Notes under the pieces: model-generated
The model's database searches: none
Told to the model about the DNA's origin: nothing
The model's input: only the letters and a program-made list of their open reading frames with translations
NCBI RefSeq assembly: GCF_947495315.1
Contig: NZ_CANLYD010000019.1
Span: forward strand, 62,001-126,000
Direction: 5' to 3'
Source of the DNA: an uncultured Aquimarina sp.
GTDB taxonomy: Bacteria > Bacteroidota > Bacteroidia > Flavobacteriales > Flavobacteriaceae
DNA length: 64,000 bases
In this document: in pieces, positions 51,487 to 60,088 of the stretch
Numbering within the stretch: the first letter of the stretch is position 1
Layout: every line of letters starts with the position of its first letter
Translations under genes and position numbers: made by a program

Positions 51487-52680
51487 ATGGAAAGAATTCT
51501 ACATCAAAAACATAATAAATATACTTTTATCTATGCGTTTTCTAGGTTATTAGAAAGAGCCTCTTATTATGGATTACGTGCAATAATGGTTCTCTATATG
51601 ATCGGAGAGAGTTTACAAATGCCCAGAGATGAAGCTTTGGGTATTTATGGCATGTTTACTTTATATCTTGTTTTTTCACAAATACCAGGAGCATTAATTG
51701 GTGATCTATTGATTGGTAATAAAAAAGCAATGATCGCTGGAGGAATTATTCAAGCAGTAGGTGCATTTGTCTTTTGCATTCCTTCTTCAATTGGATTATA
51801 TATTGGTCTAGGATTGGTTTTACTTGGCGGAGGACTATTTACACCTAACATAACTGCTCATTTTGGAAAAATGTACCTTGGTAAAACAAAGCTTTTAGAC
51901 TCAGCATTCACAATATTTTATTTAATGGTTAATCTGGGAGCTGCCATTGGTGTCGTAATAATAGGATATATGGGTGAAACATATGGTTTTAATATTGGGT
52001 TTATAATAGCGGGTATCCTTATGTTAATTGCTATTGCTTTTCCATTGCTCTCAAAGGATTCCAATATTCTGGAATCAGAACGAGTAACTATGCCAAGTAT
52101 AAATCAAAGGGTTGTCAAAATATTAGCAGCCTTTCTACTTGTTGGATTGTTTTGGACGACTTACGAAATGACAAGTATTAGAGCTTATGAAATACAATCA
52201 ATCCTAGCAGATAACATAGTCCTAAAAAGTATATGGTCATCATTGAACTCTATCTTTATTATTGTGATTAGTATAATTCTAATTCTTCTTTGGACCTTTT
52301 TCTATTACAGACAATCCACTAAAGTCACTATTGGATTTATATTTGGAACTATTTCTTTTGGGCTACTCCTTTTAATTCCTGAAATACCAACAGAACAGCA
52401 TCTTTTACTATATTTTATTTCCTTACTTTTTTTAGGTATTTCAGAAGTTCATATTGCTCCAATAATTCATTCTATATTAACAAGATATACAAACCCTAAA
52501 TATTTAGCAATCATAATTAGTCTAGCATTTATTCCTACTAGGCTATTTTCTCTTGCTATCGGATTATTTAATGATTATTTATACAAAAATTCAATTTTTT
52601 CACTTAAGCTAGGAATGATTCTTATGATACTGATTAGTATTGGATTGGTTATATATACTATGATGAAAAAGGAAAATTGA
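51487..52680 (+). CDS. POT-like MFS transporter
   Basis: 397 residues with about twelve membrane segments of the major facilitator type, related to proton-dependent oligopeptide transporters. The N-terminus LLERASYYGLRAIMVLYM matches the ExxERFxYYG signature of POT proteins, but the first Glu is replaced (Arg in RLLER). It is shorter than typical POT members (about 500 residues), mainly in the C-terminal half. FTPNITAHFGKMY and NLGAAIGVVIIGYMGETYGFNIGF are in the usual positions. It lies after the candidate origin; substrate unknown. Confidence 0.8.
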   Translation: MERILHQKHNKYTFIYAFSRLLERASYYGLRAIMVLYMIGESLQMPRDEALGIYGMFTLYLVFSQIPGALIGDLLIGNKKAMIAGGIIQAVGAFVFCIPSSIGLYIGLGLVLLGGGLFTPNITAHFGKMYLGKTKLLDSAFTIFYLMVNLGAAIGVVIIGYMGETYGFNIGFIIAGILMLIAIAFPLLSKDSNILESERVTMPSINQRVVKILAAFLLVGLFWTTYEMTSIRAYEIQSILADNIVLKSIWSSLNSIFIIVISIILILLWTFFYYRQSTKVTIGFIFGTISFGLLLLIPEIPTEQHLLLYFISLLFLGISEVHIAPIIHSILTRYTNPKYLAIIISLAFIPTRLFSLAIGLFNDYLYKNSIFSLKLGMILMILISIGLVIYTMMKKEN

Positions 52681-52760
52681 TTAAAACGAAAAAGCATAGT
52701 AGGTTTCTGTTTTGATAATTAGAATATATAAATAAAACTACAGCTAAGTGTTCTAGTAAG

Positions 52761-53204
52761 TTATTTTTTTTCCATTATGAATAATATTCCAATAAAATCA
52801 AGGTAAATGTGAATTTTTCCGCTGTTATAGTTAATAGTCAATCTTAGTGGGTCTTCATTGCTAGATAATTCAAAAAACTCAATTTTATTTTGATGTAAGA
52901 CCCTCCAATTATAATCATATAAACCAATAAACGGTTTTGAACCCTTTTCACATTCTAGATAATTGTTTTTATCTCTATATTTTAACTCTTTTGTGTTTAG
53001 AAATTCTATTGAAGCCCCGATATAATTTTGCTTTAGTCTAATTTTAATTTCAGATGGGGATTCAGAATTAGGTCCGCACGAAATTATTTTAGCGCTGTAT
53101 TGAACATCTTTAATAATCCACTTTCCAATTAATTCAGAATTAGTTATCTGAGAATGGGCAAGTCCCCAATTTAGAAATATTAAACAGCATAAAAATAATC
53201 TCAT
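52761..53204 (-). CDS. Secreted hypothetical protein, lipocalin-like
   Basis: 147 residues with a signal peptide, MRLFLCCLIFLNWGLAHSQ. The remainder, starting with LIGKWIIKDVQYSAKI and ending in DFIGILFIMEKK, is beta-strand rich and has the GxWxI start of lipocalin-like or Bacteroidetes calycin proteins. Cys residues at about 43 and 78 could form a disulphide. Function unknown. The start is the only Met suitable for the signal peptide. Monocistronic. Confidence 0.7.
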   Translation of the reverse strand: MRLFLCCLIFLNWGLAHSQITNSELIGKWIIKDVQYSAKIISCGPNSESPSEIKIRLKQNYIGASIEFLNTKELKYRDKNNYLECEKGSKPFIGLYDYNWRVLHQNKIEFFELSSNEDPLRLTINYNSGKIHIYLDFIGILFIMEKK

Positions 53205-53387
53205 ATACCTAAGACGAAGTATATTGCTATTTGTTACCTATTTAAGGTGCTTAAGAGAATCTGATTAATCTATTACAACAAGAGAGTTTAAAAAATATAT
53301 GTAATTAGAACTGAATTTAATCAGAAAACATTTTCTCATGTAACAAACTCAACATTCTTGCTACATATACTAAAACAAGTAGTAATC

Positions 53388-53639
53388 ATGATTCGTAATA
53401 ATTCAGAAAAACTAAAAGCACTTTCCACAGAAGAATTAGAACAAAAAGAACGTTCATCAAAAATAGTATTGCGAATGTTCTTGGTTATATTATTATTGTT
53501 AACGGGTACACTGATCTACTTATCTAAAAATGGTGTTACTCCTATGATAGCAGTACCTATTTCTTTATTCGTGGTTTATTTATCCAGTGCAAAAGACCAT
53601 AAGCTGATTAAAAAAGAAATTGCATCCAGAAAACAATAA
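53388..53639 (+). CDS. Small membrane protein
   Basis: 83 residues from the ATG at 53388 (MIRNNSEKLKALSTEELEQKE). A TTG-initiated longer version would start at 53358, but this is not needed. An N-terminal charged helix precedes two membrane helices (about 29-47 and 51-67) and a short basic tail. Family not recognised. It ends 2 nt before the next ORF, so the two are probably cotranscribed. Confidence 0.7.
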   Translation: MIRNNSEKLKALSTEELEQKERSSKIVLRMFLVILLLLTGTLIYLSKNGVTPMIAVPISLFVVYLSSAKDHKLIKKEIASRKQ

Positions 53640-53641
53640 CT

Positions 53642-54118
53642 ATGAGCCTTATTTTTGCCGATAAAACAGAAAAAATTATCACAATTATATGCATTCTATT
53701 TGCAATCATTATACTTCTTGATTTTAGTTTCCCTGGCACAGCATATGATGAAAAGGTAACTAAAGTTTCAAAAAAAAGACAAACGTACTATAATGCTGGT
53801 GGTAATTCTCATAAGTCTTATAAGTTATCTACAGAAAATAGAGAATTTGATATTTCTAAAGAATTTGCGGATAACATTAAAAAGGATGACATCGTGAAAA
53901 CGAAAGTATCTTTTATTTTTACTGAAGTAAATTCTTATGAAAATCCTATTACCAAGAAGAAACAAACATATTCATTACGAATGTTTACTGGCTTGATATT
54001 GCCAATATTATTGATCATCATATTAGGCCTTGGTTACAAGTTTAAAGAAAGAATGGAATGGCCTGTTCTAATTTTAGAGATTATGATTGTTGTTGATTTT
54101 ATTTATATGTGTTTTTAA
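53642..54118 (+). CDS. Hypothetical membrane protein
   Basis: 158 residues with a membrane helix near the N-terminus (about 12-29) and two near the C-terminus (about 113-130 and 138-156), separated by a soluble strand-rich region with KKRQTYYNAGGNSHKSYKL. Organisation resembles DUF3592-type membrane proteins, but the match is weak. Second gene of a probable two-gene unit with the 83-residue protein. Function unknown. Confidence 0.7.
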   Translation: MSLIFADKTEKIITIICILFAIIILLDFSFPGTAYDEKVTKVSKKRQTYYNAGGNSHKSYKLSTENREFDISKEFADNIKKDDIVKTKVSFIFTEVNSYENPITKKKQTYSLRMFTGLILPILLIIILGLGYKFKERMEWPVLILEIMIVVDFIYMCF

Positions 54119-54277
54119 AAATCACAAATACACTTTCTCTATATTTTATATCACCCACATTAAAACAATGAAGCTCACTTTAGACGAATAGATTGATGAA
54201 TTTAATCACCTCTCTAAGTTTACCTTGAAGAATTACCAAAGGGATAAAAAAACAATCACATATTTCTCTTTTAAATG

Positions 54278-54285
54278 TACCTTTG
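54278..54285 (+). promoter_or_regulatory. Candidate -7 box (TACCTTTG) of the helicase gene
   Basis: Exact TAnnTTTG match ending five nt before the ATG at 54290, so transcription would begin at or next to the start codon and the mRNA would be leaderless or nearly so. This argues for 54290 over the ATG at 54275, which lies inside the promoter. Confidence 0.6.
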
Positions 54286-54289
54286 CCGA

Positions 54290-55600
54290 ATGTCAAGTAC
54301 TCTAAAAAATCAACAGCATATATTACAAAAACTAGGAATCTCAACCTTAAATCCTATGCAGGAAGAGGCAAAATTAGCGATTTCATCAAGTGATAATGTA
54401 GTGTTGCTCTCTCCTACCGGAACAGGTAAAACTGTTGCCTTTTTACTACCCATCATTGCAGCATTAGATTCAGATTGTACAGAGATCCAGACTTTGGTGC
54501 TAGTGCCATCCAGAGAATTAGCGATACAGATAGAACAAGTAGCCAGAGATATGGGTACAGGTTATAAAGTGAATGCTGTGTATGGAGGTCGATCAGGATC
54601 ACAGGATAAACTAGATCTAAGACATCGTCCTGCAATTCTTATTGGAACACCTGGTAGAGTCGCAGATCGTTTACGAAGAGACAGCTTTTCTGTAGATCAT
54701 ATCAACACTATCGTTCTGGACGAGTTTGACAAATCACTAGAAGTAGGTTTTGAAGCTGAAATGACAGAGATTATAGAAGCTTTACCTAATATCCAGAAAA
54801 GAGTACTAACCTCAGCAACACAAGAAGTAGCTATTCCTGAATTTGTAGGGTTACAAAACCCAGTGAAAATCGATTATCTGGATGAAGACTCTTCTCAATT
54901 ACAGATCAAAACCATTATTTCTGATACCAAAGACAAGTTACCAACATTAGTAAAAGCACTAAGTCATATCGGCAATCAACCAGGAATTATCTTTTGTAAT
55001 TATAAAGAATCAATCCAGCGAGTGAGTGACTTTTTAAAAGAGCATAAGATCAGTCATGGCTGTTTTTATGGTGGCATGGAGCAAAAAGACAGAGAACGAG
55101 CCTTGATCAAGTTCAGAAACGGAACCCACCAAATTATCATCGCAACGGATCTGGCAGCAAGAGGAATTGATGTTCCGGAAATCAAATATATTATTCATTA
55201 TCATTTACCATTAAAAAGTCAAGAGTTCACCCATAGAAACGGAAGAACAGCAAGGATGAATGCGGATGGAACTGCTTATATTTTACAATGGAAAAACGAG
55301 GAACTTCCAGAATTTATAACAGATCCAGATGAAGAGGTACTAGAAGATGCTCCTATTCCGAAACCATCGGGTTGGAAAACTTTATTTATTTCCGGAGGAA
55401 GACGTGATAAAATTTCTAAAGGTGATATTGCCGGATTATTCTTTAAACAAGGGAAATTGGGTAAGGATGAATTGGGTATTATCGAAATCAAGCCTGATTG
55501 TGCCTTTGTAGCTGTAAAAGCCTCTAAAGCAAAGAAGGTGATTGAGCAAGTTACCAATACAAGACTAAAGAAAAAGAAAGTACGAGTTTCGATGATATAG
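54290..55600 (+). CDS. DEAD-box ATP-dependent RNA helicase, DbpA-like
   Basis: 436 residues. Helicase motifs in order: SPTGTGKT (I), PSRELAIQ (Ia), TPGR (Ib), VLDEFDKS (II, with DEFD in place of DEAD), TSAT (III), IATDLAARGID (V) and HRNGRTAR (VI). The last 75 residues (TLFISGGRRDKISKGDIAGLFFKQGKLGKDELGIIEIKPDCAFVAVKASKAKKVIEQV) form the DbpA RNA-binding domain, which in E. coli recognises hairpin 92 of 23S rRNA. A role in large-subunit assembly is likely. The start is discussed with the promoter. Confidence 0.9.
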   Translation: MSSTLKNQQHILQKLGISTLNPMQEEAKLAISSSDNVVLLSPTGTGKTVAFLLPIIAALDSDCTEIQTLVLVPSRELAIQIEQVARDMGTGYKVNAVYGGRSGSQDKLDLRHRPAILIGTPGRVADRLRRDSFSVDHINTIVLDEFDKSLEVGFEAEMTEIIEALPNIQKRVLTSATQEVAIPEFVGLQNPVKIDYLDEDSSQLQIKTIISDTKDKLPTLVKALSHIGNQPGIIFCNYKESIQRVSDFLKEHKISHGCFYGGMEQKDRERALIKFRNGTHQIIIATDLAARGIDVPEIKYIIHYHLPLKSQEFTHRNGRTARMNADGTAYILQWKNEELPEFITDPDEEVLEDAPIPKPSGWKTLFISGGRRDKISKGDIAGLFFKQGKLGKDELGIIEIKPDCAFVAVKASKAKKVIEQVTNTRLKKKKVRVSMI

Positions 55601-55675
55601 ATTAACAATTTTTACTAGTACTTTTTAAACCAAATACATCCTATTTTAAAGAAGAAAATTACGTCAGTTTGAGTG

Positions 55676-55720
55676 TCCGCCCAGGCGGATTGTACTTCGA
55701 CAGGCTCAGCAGAACTATCG
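55676..55720. repeat. TCCGCCCAGGCGGA hairpin followed by GACAGGCTCAG element
   Basis: Perfect hairpin TCCGCC-CA-GGCGGA (55676-55689) precedes ACTTCGACAGGCTCAGCAGA and CTATCGAAAAC, a close match to the 43.1 kb copy. The composite recalls the hairpin-containing element at 46781. Confidence 0.8.
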
Positions 55721-55827
55721 AAAACAAGTGATTTTCGTATAAAAGCCTAATTTCGATACAATTTTCTTTATTTCATTACGAAAATCACTCAATTTGACGG
55801 CTTTTTTAAATTAAACATTTAGAAAAC

Positions 55828-55863
55828 AAAAAAGAGGAACTATTTCTAACAGTTCCTCTTTTT
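55828..55863. terminator. Bidirectional intrinsic terminator
   Basis: AAAAAGAGGAACT and AGTTCCTCTTTTT arms around ATTTCTAAC, between the plus-strand helicase gene and the minus-strand murA. The A- and T-tracts on both sides let it serve both. Confidence 0.85.
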
Positions 55864-55891
55864 ATATCAATATTTTTTATAAAAATTATTA

Positions 55892-57208
55892 TTAAACGTC
55901 CACTCGGATTATTTTTGCTCCGATTGCTCTTAGACGTTCATCAATGTTTTCATATCCACGATCAATCTGTTCTATATTATGAATAGTAGACGTTCCTTTT
56001 GCACTTAATGCTGCAATCAATAACGAGATTCCAGCTCTGATATCTGGAGATACCATCGTAGTAGCTTTCAGCGTAGACTGAAAATCATGACCAATTATGG
56101 TCGCTCTATGCGGATCACACAAAATAATTTTTGCTCCCATATCAATTAACTTATCTACAAAGAACAAACGACTCTCGAACATCTTCTGATGTACCATCAC
56201 TTCTCCTTTTGCTTGTGTTGCCACTACTAAGACAATACTTAACAAGTCAGGCGTAAAACCTGGCCAAGGTGCATCTGAAATTGTCATAAAGGATCCATCG
56301 ATATAACTTTCGATCTGATATCCATCTTTATGTGCAGGAATATAAATATCATCACCTACACGTTCTAAAGTGATTCCTAGTTTTCTAAAAGTATTCGGTA
56401 TAATTCCTAAATTCTCCCAGCTTACATTTTTGATGGTAATTTCACTTTTAGTCATAGCTGCCAATCCAATCCATGAACCAATTTCGATCATATCTGGTAA
56501 CACACGGTGTTCACATCCTCCTAAAGATTCGACTCCTTCGATACTCAATAGATTAGAACCTACGCCTTCTATTTTACCACCCATCGAATTAATCATCTTA
56601 CATAGCTGTTGTAAGTATGGTTCACAAGCGGCATTATAGATCGTGGTTTTTCCTTTTGCTAAAGCTGCAGCCATGACAATATTAGCAGTACCGGTAACAG
56701 AAGCTTCATCTAATAGCATATGAGTCCCTGTCAATCCTTCTGGCGCTTCTACTCCGTAAAACCGTTCTTCCTTATTGTATCTAAACTCTGCTCCCAGATT
56801 AATAAACCCTTCGAAGTGTGTATCTAATCTACGACGTCCAATTTTGTCTCCTCCAGGACGTGGAATATATCCTTTACCAAATCTTCCCAATAATGGTCCT
56901 ACAATCATTATGGATCCTCGAAGTCCACTACCCTCTTGCTTAAACTGCTCACTTTCCAGATACTCTAAATTCAGCTCATCACTTTTGAAGGTATACTTGC
57001 CTTTTCCAAGTTTTTGAATTTTGACACCAAGATTTCTAAGAATCTCAATCAATTTATTAACATCTCTAATATCAGGGATATTAGAAATCGTTACTTTTTC
57101 TGGGGTTAATAATACAGCACAAAGAATCTGCAAGGCTTCATTTTTAGCTCCTTGAGGTGTAATCTCTCCTTTGAGCTGATGTCCGCCTTCTATCTGAAAA
57201 GTACTCAT
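55892..57208 (-). CDS. murA: UDP-N-acetylglucosamine 1-carboxyvinyltransferase MurA, Asp-type active site
   Basis: First committed enzyme of peptidoglycan synthesis, transferring enolpyruvate from PEP to UDP-GlcNAc. The 438 residues have the expected EPSP-synthase-like fold: GGHQLKGEITPQGAKNEALQIL, SGLRGSIMIVGPLLGRFGKG, IEIGSWIGLAAM and RAGISLLIAALSAKGTS. At the loop position held by Cys115 in E. coli (PGGC) the sequence is RPGGDKIGRR, that is Asp121. This change is known to prevent alkylation by fosfomycin, as in Mycobacterium and Chlamydia. Followed by DUF4290 in one unit, 32 nt upstream. Confidence 0.95.
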   Translation of the reverse strand: MSTFQIEGGHQLKGEITPQGAKNEALQILCAVLLTPEKVTISNIPDIRDVNKLIEILRNLGVKIQKLGKGKYTFKSDELNLEYLESEQFKQEGSGLRGSIMIVGPLLGRFGKGYIPRPGGDKIGRRRLDTHFEGFINLGAEFRYNKEERFYGVEAPEGLTGTHMLLDEASVTGTANIVMAAALAKGKTTIYNAACEPYLQQLCKMINSMGGKIEGVGSNLLSIEGVESLGGCEHRVLPDMIEIGSWIGLAAMTKSEITIKNVSWENLGIIPNTFRKLGITLERVGDDIYIPAHKDGYQIESYIDGSFMTISDAPWPGFTPDLLSIVLVVATQAKGEVMVHQKMFESRLFFVDKLIDMGAKIILCDPHRATIIGHDFQSTLKATTMVSPDIRAGISLLIAALSAKGTSTIHNIEQIDRGYENIDERLRAIGAKIIRVDV

Positions 57209-57240
57209 AAAAGTTGAATGGTTATGGGTGTTGGTATTGG

Positions 57241-57897
57241 TTAATAACGTTTTTTACCGCGGTTGCTTCCACCGCTTCTATAATTCTTTTTCCCTGAACT
57301 GCCGGAACGATAGCTTTTCTTTTTACCTCTCATTAAATCTGAAGGTGAACTAAGATCTTCCTCGCTATTTCTTAAATCAATTTTACCATCGCTCAACTCA
57401 AAAAGATGATTGAAAATAGCTTTATCATCCACTGTATCTTTATTCCAGTTTAGATAACATTTTTTCATATGATTCGCAATCGTATATGTCAATGCGGTTT
57501 TTAGATCTCCGTCTTCCCAACTAATAGCTACATCAATCATTCTCTTGATATTGTTACCATAGTAACGGTATTTCGGGAAATTCTGAGGATATTCTAATGG
57601 CTCTGGTCTTTCTTCCAGCTTTTCTTTCGTAAGGATAGGATATGGAGCCTCTACATCCAATTTAAAATCACTAATAATAAATAGTTGATCCCACAATTTA
57701 TGCTGAAAATCCGGTACATCCCTAAGATGAGGTTGTAGGTTTCCCATAACTGCAATAATTGCTTTTGCCACTTTATTTCTTTCTTCTTTATCTTCTATTT
57801 CCACAGCTTGATCAATCATTTTCTGCAAATGACGACCATACTCTGGTATAATAAGCTTTTCGCGCTCTGTGTTATATTCTAAATTATTAATCTCCAT
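57241..57897 (-). CDS. DUF4290 domain protein
   Basis: 218 residues from the ATG at 57897 (MEINNLEYNTEREKLIIPEYGR); an upstream ATG adds six residues. The DUF4290 core spans about 1-185 (IPEYGRHLQKMIDQAVEIEDKEERNKVAKAIIAVMGNLQPHLRDVPDFQHKLWDQLFII in pieces), followed by a basic tail rich in Gly-Ser-Arg-Lys, KKSYRSGSSGKKNYRSGGSN, which could bind RNA or DNA. Found next to murA in many Bacteroidetes; function unknown. Likely cotranscribed with murA. Confidence 0.9.
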   Translation of the reverse strand: MEINNLEYNTEREKLIIPEYGRHLQKMIDQAVEIEDKEERNKVAKAIIAVMGNLQPHLRDVPDFQHKLWDQLFIISDFKLDVEAPYPILTKEKLEERPEPLEYPQNFPKYRYYGNNIKRMIDVAISWEDGDLKTALTYTIANHMKKCYLNWNKDTVDDKAIFNHLFELSDGKIDLRNSEEDLSSPSDLMRGKKKSYRSGSSGKKNYRSGGSNRGKKRY

Positions 57898-58066
57898 ATG
57901 ATTGTTAACGTCCATAAAATGTATAGTAGTATGAGCTTTTCTAAAAAGGAATGGTAAGTTGTAAAATAGACTTTCTAAAGTGTAGACTTTTCAGTTGCTC
58001 ATTAATTGGTTTGCAAAATACTAAAATAAAATCAGTATGCTTATTTAAGTGTATAAAAAATTTCAG

Positions 58067-58360
58067 TTATAAAGAAATAACTCCTTCTACCTTCACTGCG
58101 ACTTCTTTATACTTGATAATAACGTGATCAGGATTTTTCATTCGCACATTAACAGACACACTAGTATATTTACCATTTTTAGATTGTTTGGTAGTAATTA
58201 CTGCACCAAGGTTATCAAATATACCTTCTATTTGACTCACCTTATCAGAATCAGTAGGGACTATAAATTTATATAAATAAGCAGTCGGCCACAATGCTGT
58301 ATCTGCTAATTGCGCTTTTAATTTTTTATAAAATTCTTCAGATTTCGAAGCATCACTCAT
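58067..58360 (-). CDS. DUF493 family protein
   Basis: 97-residue protein of the YbeD/DUF493 family with a ferredoxin-like fold: LWPTAYLYKFIVPTDSDKVSQIEGIFD and QSKNGKYTSVSVNVRMKNPDHVIIKYKEVAVKVEGVISL. YbeD in E. coli is linked to lipoate metabolism, but the family role is not known. It stands 170 nt upstream of DUF4290 and 59 nt downstream of the MocA-like gene. Start chosen at the first Met of the ORF; an extension is not available. Confidence 0.88.
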   Translation of the reverse strand: MSDASKSEEFYKKLKAQLADTALWPTAYLYKFIVPTDSDKVSQIEGIFDNLGAVITTKQSKNGKYTSVSVNVRMKNPDHVIIKYKEVAVKVEGVISL

Positions 58361-58419
58361 GTATCACAAAATTTTTGACAAAGATACATCTTCTCATTCA
58401 TATATCAGAATGCTTTTAC

Positions 58420-59022
58420 TTACTGTTTGACCCTTTCAGATAATGCGTTATACTGTTCTTTTGTATCAATATCATCAGTTTTATCCTTTCCATCAATAGT
58501 GATTATATGGTCCTCATACTTTTTTATAATCTGTCTTGCTCCATAATCTTCATTAAGCGCTAACAGTTCCTTAAAATAACGCTTGGAGAATATAGCAGGA
58601 ACACCAATTCTATCTTTCATTGATGTTGCTATAATTGCATCTTGGTTTTTATTAAATTTTGAAATCAAACTATGTAAATGGACTTCATCAATTAATGGTT
58701 GGTCTGCCAAAGTAATCAGTACTGCATCAAAGTTTTCTTCGTCCTTAAGAATTTGTTGCATTCCAAAACTAATAGAAGCACCCATTCCTAATTTCCAGTT
58801 TTTATTATAAAGGATTTCTACAGGAAAATGTTTAATTTCTTTTTGAATGATTTCAAAATTAGCTCCCAAAACAACAAAGGTGGTAAGCTTTTTCAGTTGC
58901 AATGACTTTTCAACCTCATATGCAATTAACGAAGTCTTTTTCCAAGGTAATAACTGTTTCGGACTTCCTAAACGACTAGAAGATCCTGCTGCCAGAATAA
59001 TATGTGCAATTTTCTTAGCGAT
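58420..59022 (-). CDS. MocA/MobA-like molybdenum cofactor nucleotidyltransferase, non-standard start
   Basis: Probable molybdopterin cytidylyltransferase (MocA type), attaching CMP to molybdopterin for xanthine-oxidase-family enzymes. The family motif LAAGSSSRLGSPKQLLPW is encoded in frame at 58943-58996, upstream of the first ATG (58902), so the true protein must start before it. The frame opens after a TAA at 59026 and has no ATG, GTG or TTG; the best candidate is the ATC at 59020-59022, giving AKKIAHIILAAG right after the initiator and about 200 residues. It overlaps the end of xdhC by 8 nt, which fits translational coupling. Confidence 0.85.
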   Translation of the reverse strand: MAKKIAHIILAAGSSSRLGSPKQLLPWKKTSLIAYEVEKSLQLKKLTTFVVLGANFEIIQKEIKHFPVEILYNKNWKLGMGASISFGMQQILKDEENFDAVLITLADQPLIDEVHLHSLISKFNKNQDAIIATSMKDRIGVPAIFSKRYFKELLALNEDYGARQIIKKYEDHIITIDGKDKTDDIDTKEQYNALSERVKQ

Positions 59023-60085
59023 TGTTTACAATGCTATCTACCGTTTCCTTTTGGGCATTCCCATGAATTCCACCTACTTTATCTTGTAATGGAATAGGTT
59101 GCTGATCGCGAACTACTGAAAGAATTTCGGCAATGATCGAAATAGCGATTTCTTGTGGCGTTTCTGCTCCCAAATTAAGTCCTGCAGGACCATGGATACA
59201 TTCCATAAACTCATCAGTCACATCCGGAGAATACTCAATAATGGCGCAAAGCAACTTTTCTCTTCTTCTGGAAGGTCCTAATAGGCCAATATAAATCGGT
59301 TGCGTATCTTTTATCGCTTGTAAATATAATAGGTCTTTGGCAAAATTATGAGTCATCAGGATAATTGCAGTTTGCTTATCTACCCTATCGATCACTAAAT
59401 TTTCTGGAGATTGATTCAATACTTTACTAGCTCCTGGAAAATCAGACAACATTTTTGGACTTTTAGGAGTATTCACCACTTCTACTTCCCATCCGGTTGC
59501 ATTGGCAATAGTACTTAATTGTTTAGCATCGTGTTCTGATCCAATAATAACTAATCTAAAACAAGGTTGCATATCACGATCAAAACAGTCTAAAGCAGTA
59601 TCTTGTTTCAAAGCACTCACCTCAAAATTATCTGAGAATCTAAATTCGTGAGTCTCTTCAAACGAAACTGTAGATCCCATTAAACAATCACTTTCTTCAT
59701 CTTTGCTATAATAAGACTTAATCTCAAAAGGTTTCCGCGAAGCTAAATATTGCTGTACTATGCTAATGGTATCACTACTTATAGAAAAAGGTTCTATCAA
59801 TATATATAAGATTCCTTCGCAGCCTAAACGATATCGACCATTATAGGTCATCATCTTTGCTTTACCTGTGATAAAAACCGATTGTGATTGTCGTAATACT
59901 TCTTTTTCTACACAACCACCACTCACCGCTCCGGTCATTTGTCCATTTTCTAAAATAAGCATTCCCACTCCAGGTCGTCGGTACGACGAGCCGTCTATGT
60001 CAACTACTGTTGCAATGACGGCTCGGATTCCCTTCTGACTCGCTTTCTGATATGATGCTATTATTTCTTTAAACTCGTGTGTCAT
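59015..60085 (-). CDS. XdhC family molybdenum cofactor maturation protein
   Basis: 356 residues. The N-terminal XdhC/CoxI region has ATVVDIDGSSYRRPGVGMLILENGQMTGAVSGGCVE near 25-62, with the conserved GSSYR-P-G-M and SGGC(V/L)E signatures; the C-terminal part is a Rossmann domain, VIIGSEHDAKQL and ALGLLGPSRR-like text at GLLGPSRRREKLL. XdhC proteins carry the sulfurated Moco and insert it into hydroxylases. It lies 3 nt after the large subunit gene and overlaps the transferase gene, so it serves this enzyme. Confidence 0.93.
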   Translation of the reverse strand: MTHEFKEIIASYQKASQKGIRAVIATVVDIDGSSYRRPGVGMLILENGQMTGAVSGGCVEKEVLRQSQSVFITGKAKMMTYNGRYRLGCEGILYILIEPFSISSDTISIVQQYLASRKPFEIKSYYSKDEESDCLMGSTVSFEETHEFRFSDNFEVSALKQDTALDCFDRDMQPCFRLVIIGSEHDAKQLSTIANATGWEVEVVNTPKSPKMLSDFPGASKVLNQSPENLVIDRVDKQTAIILMTHNFAKDLLYLQAIKDTQPIYIGLLGPSRRREKLLCAIIEYSPDVTDEFMECIHGPAGLNLGAETPQEIAISIIAEILSVVRDQQPIPLQDKVGGIHGNAQKETVDSIVNNR

Positions 60086-60088
60086 ATA

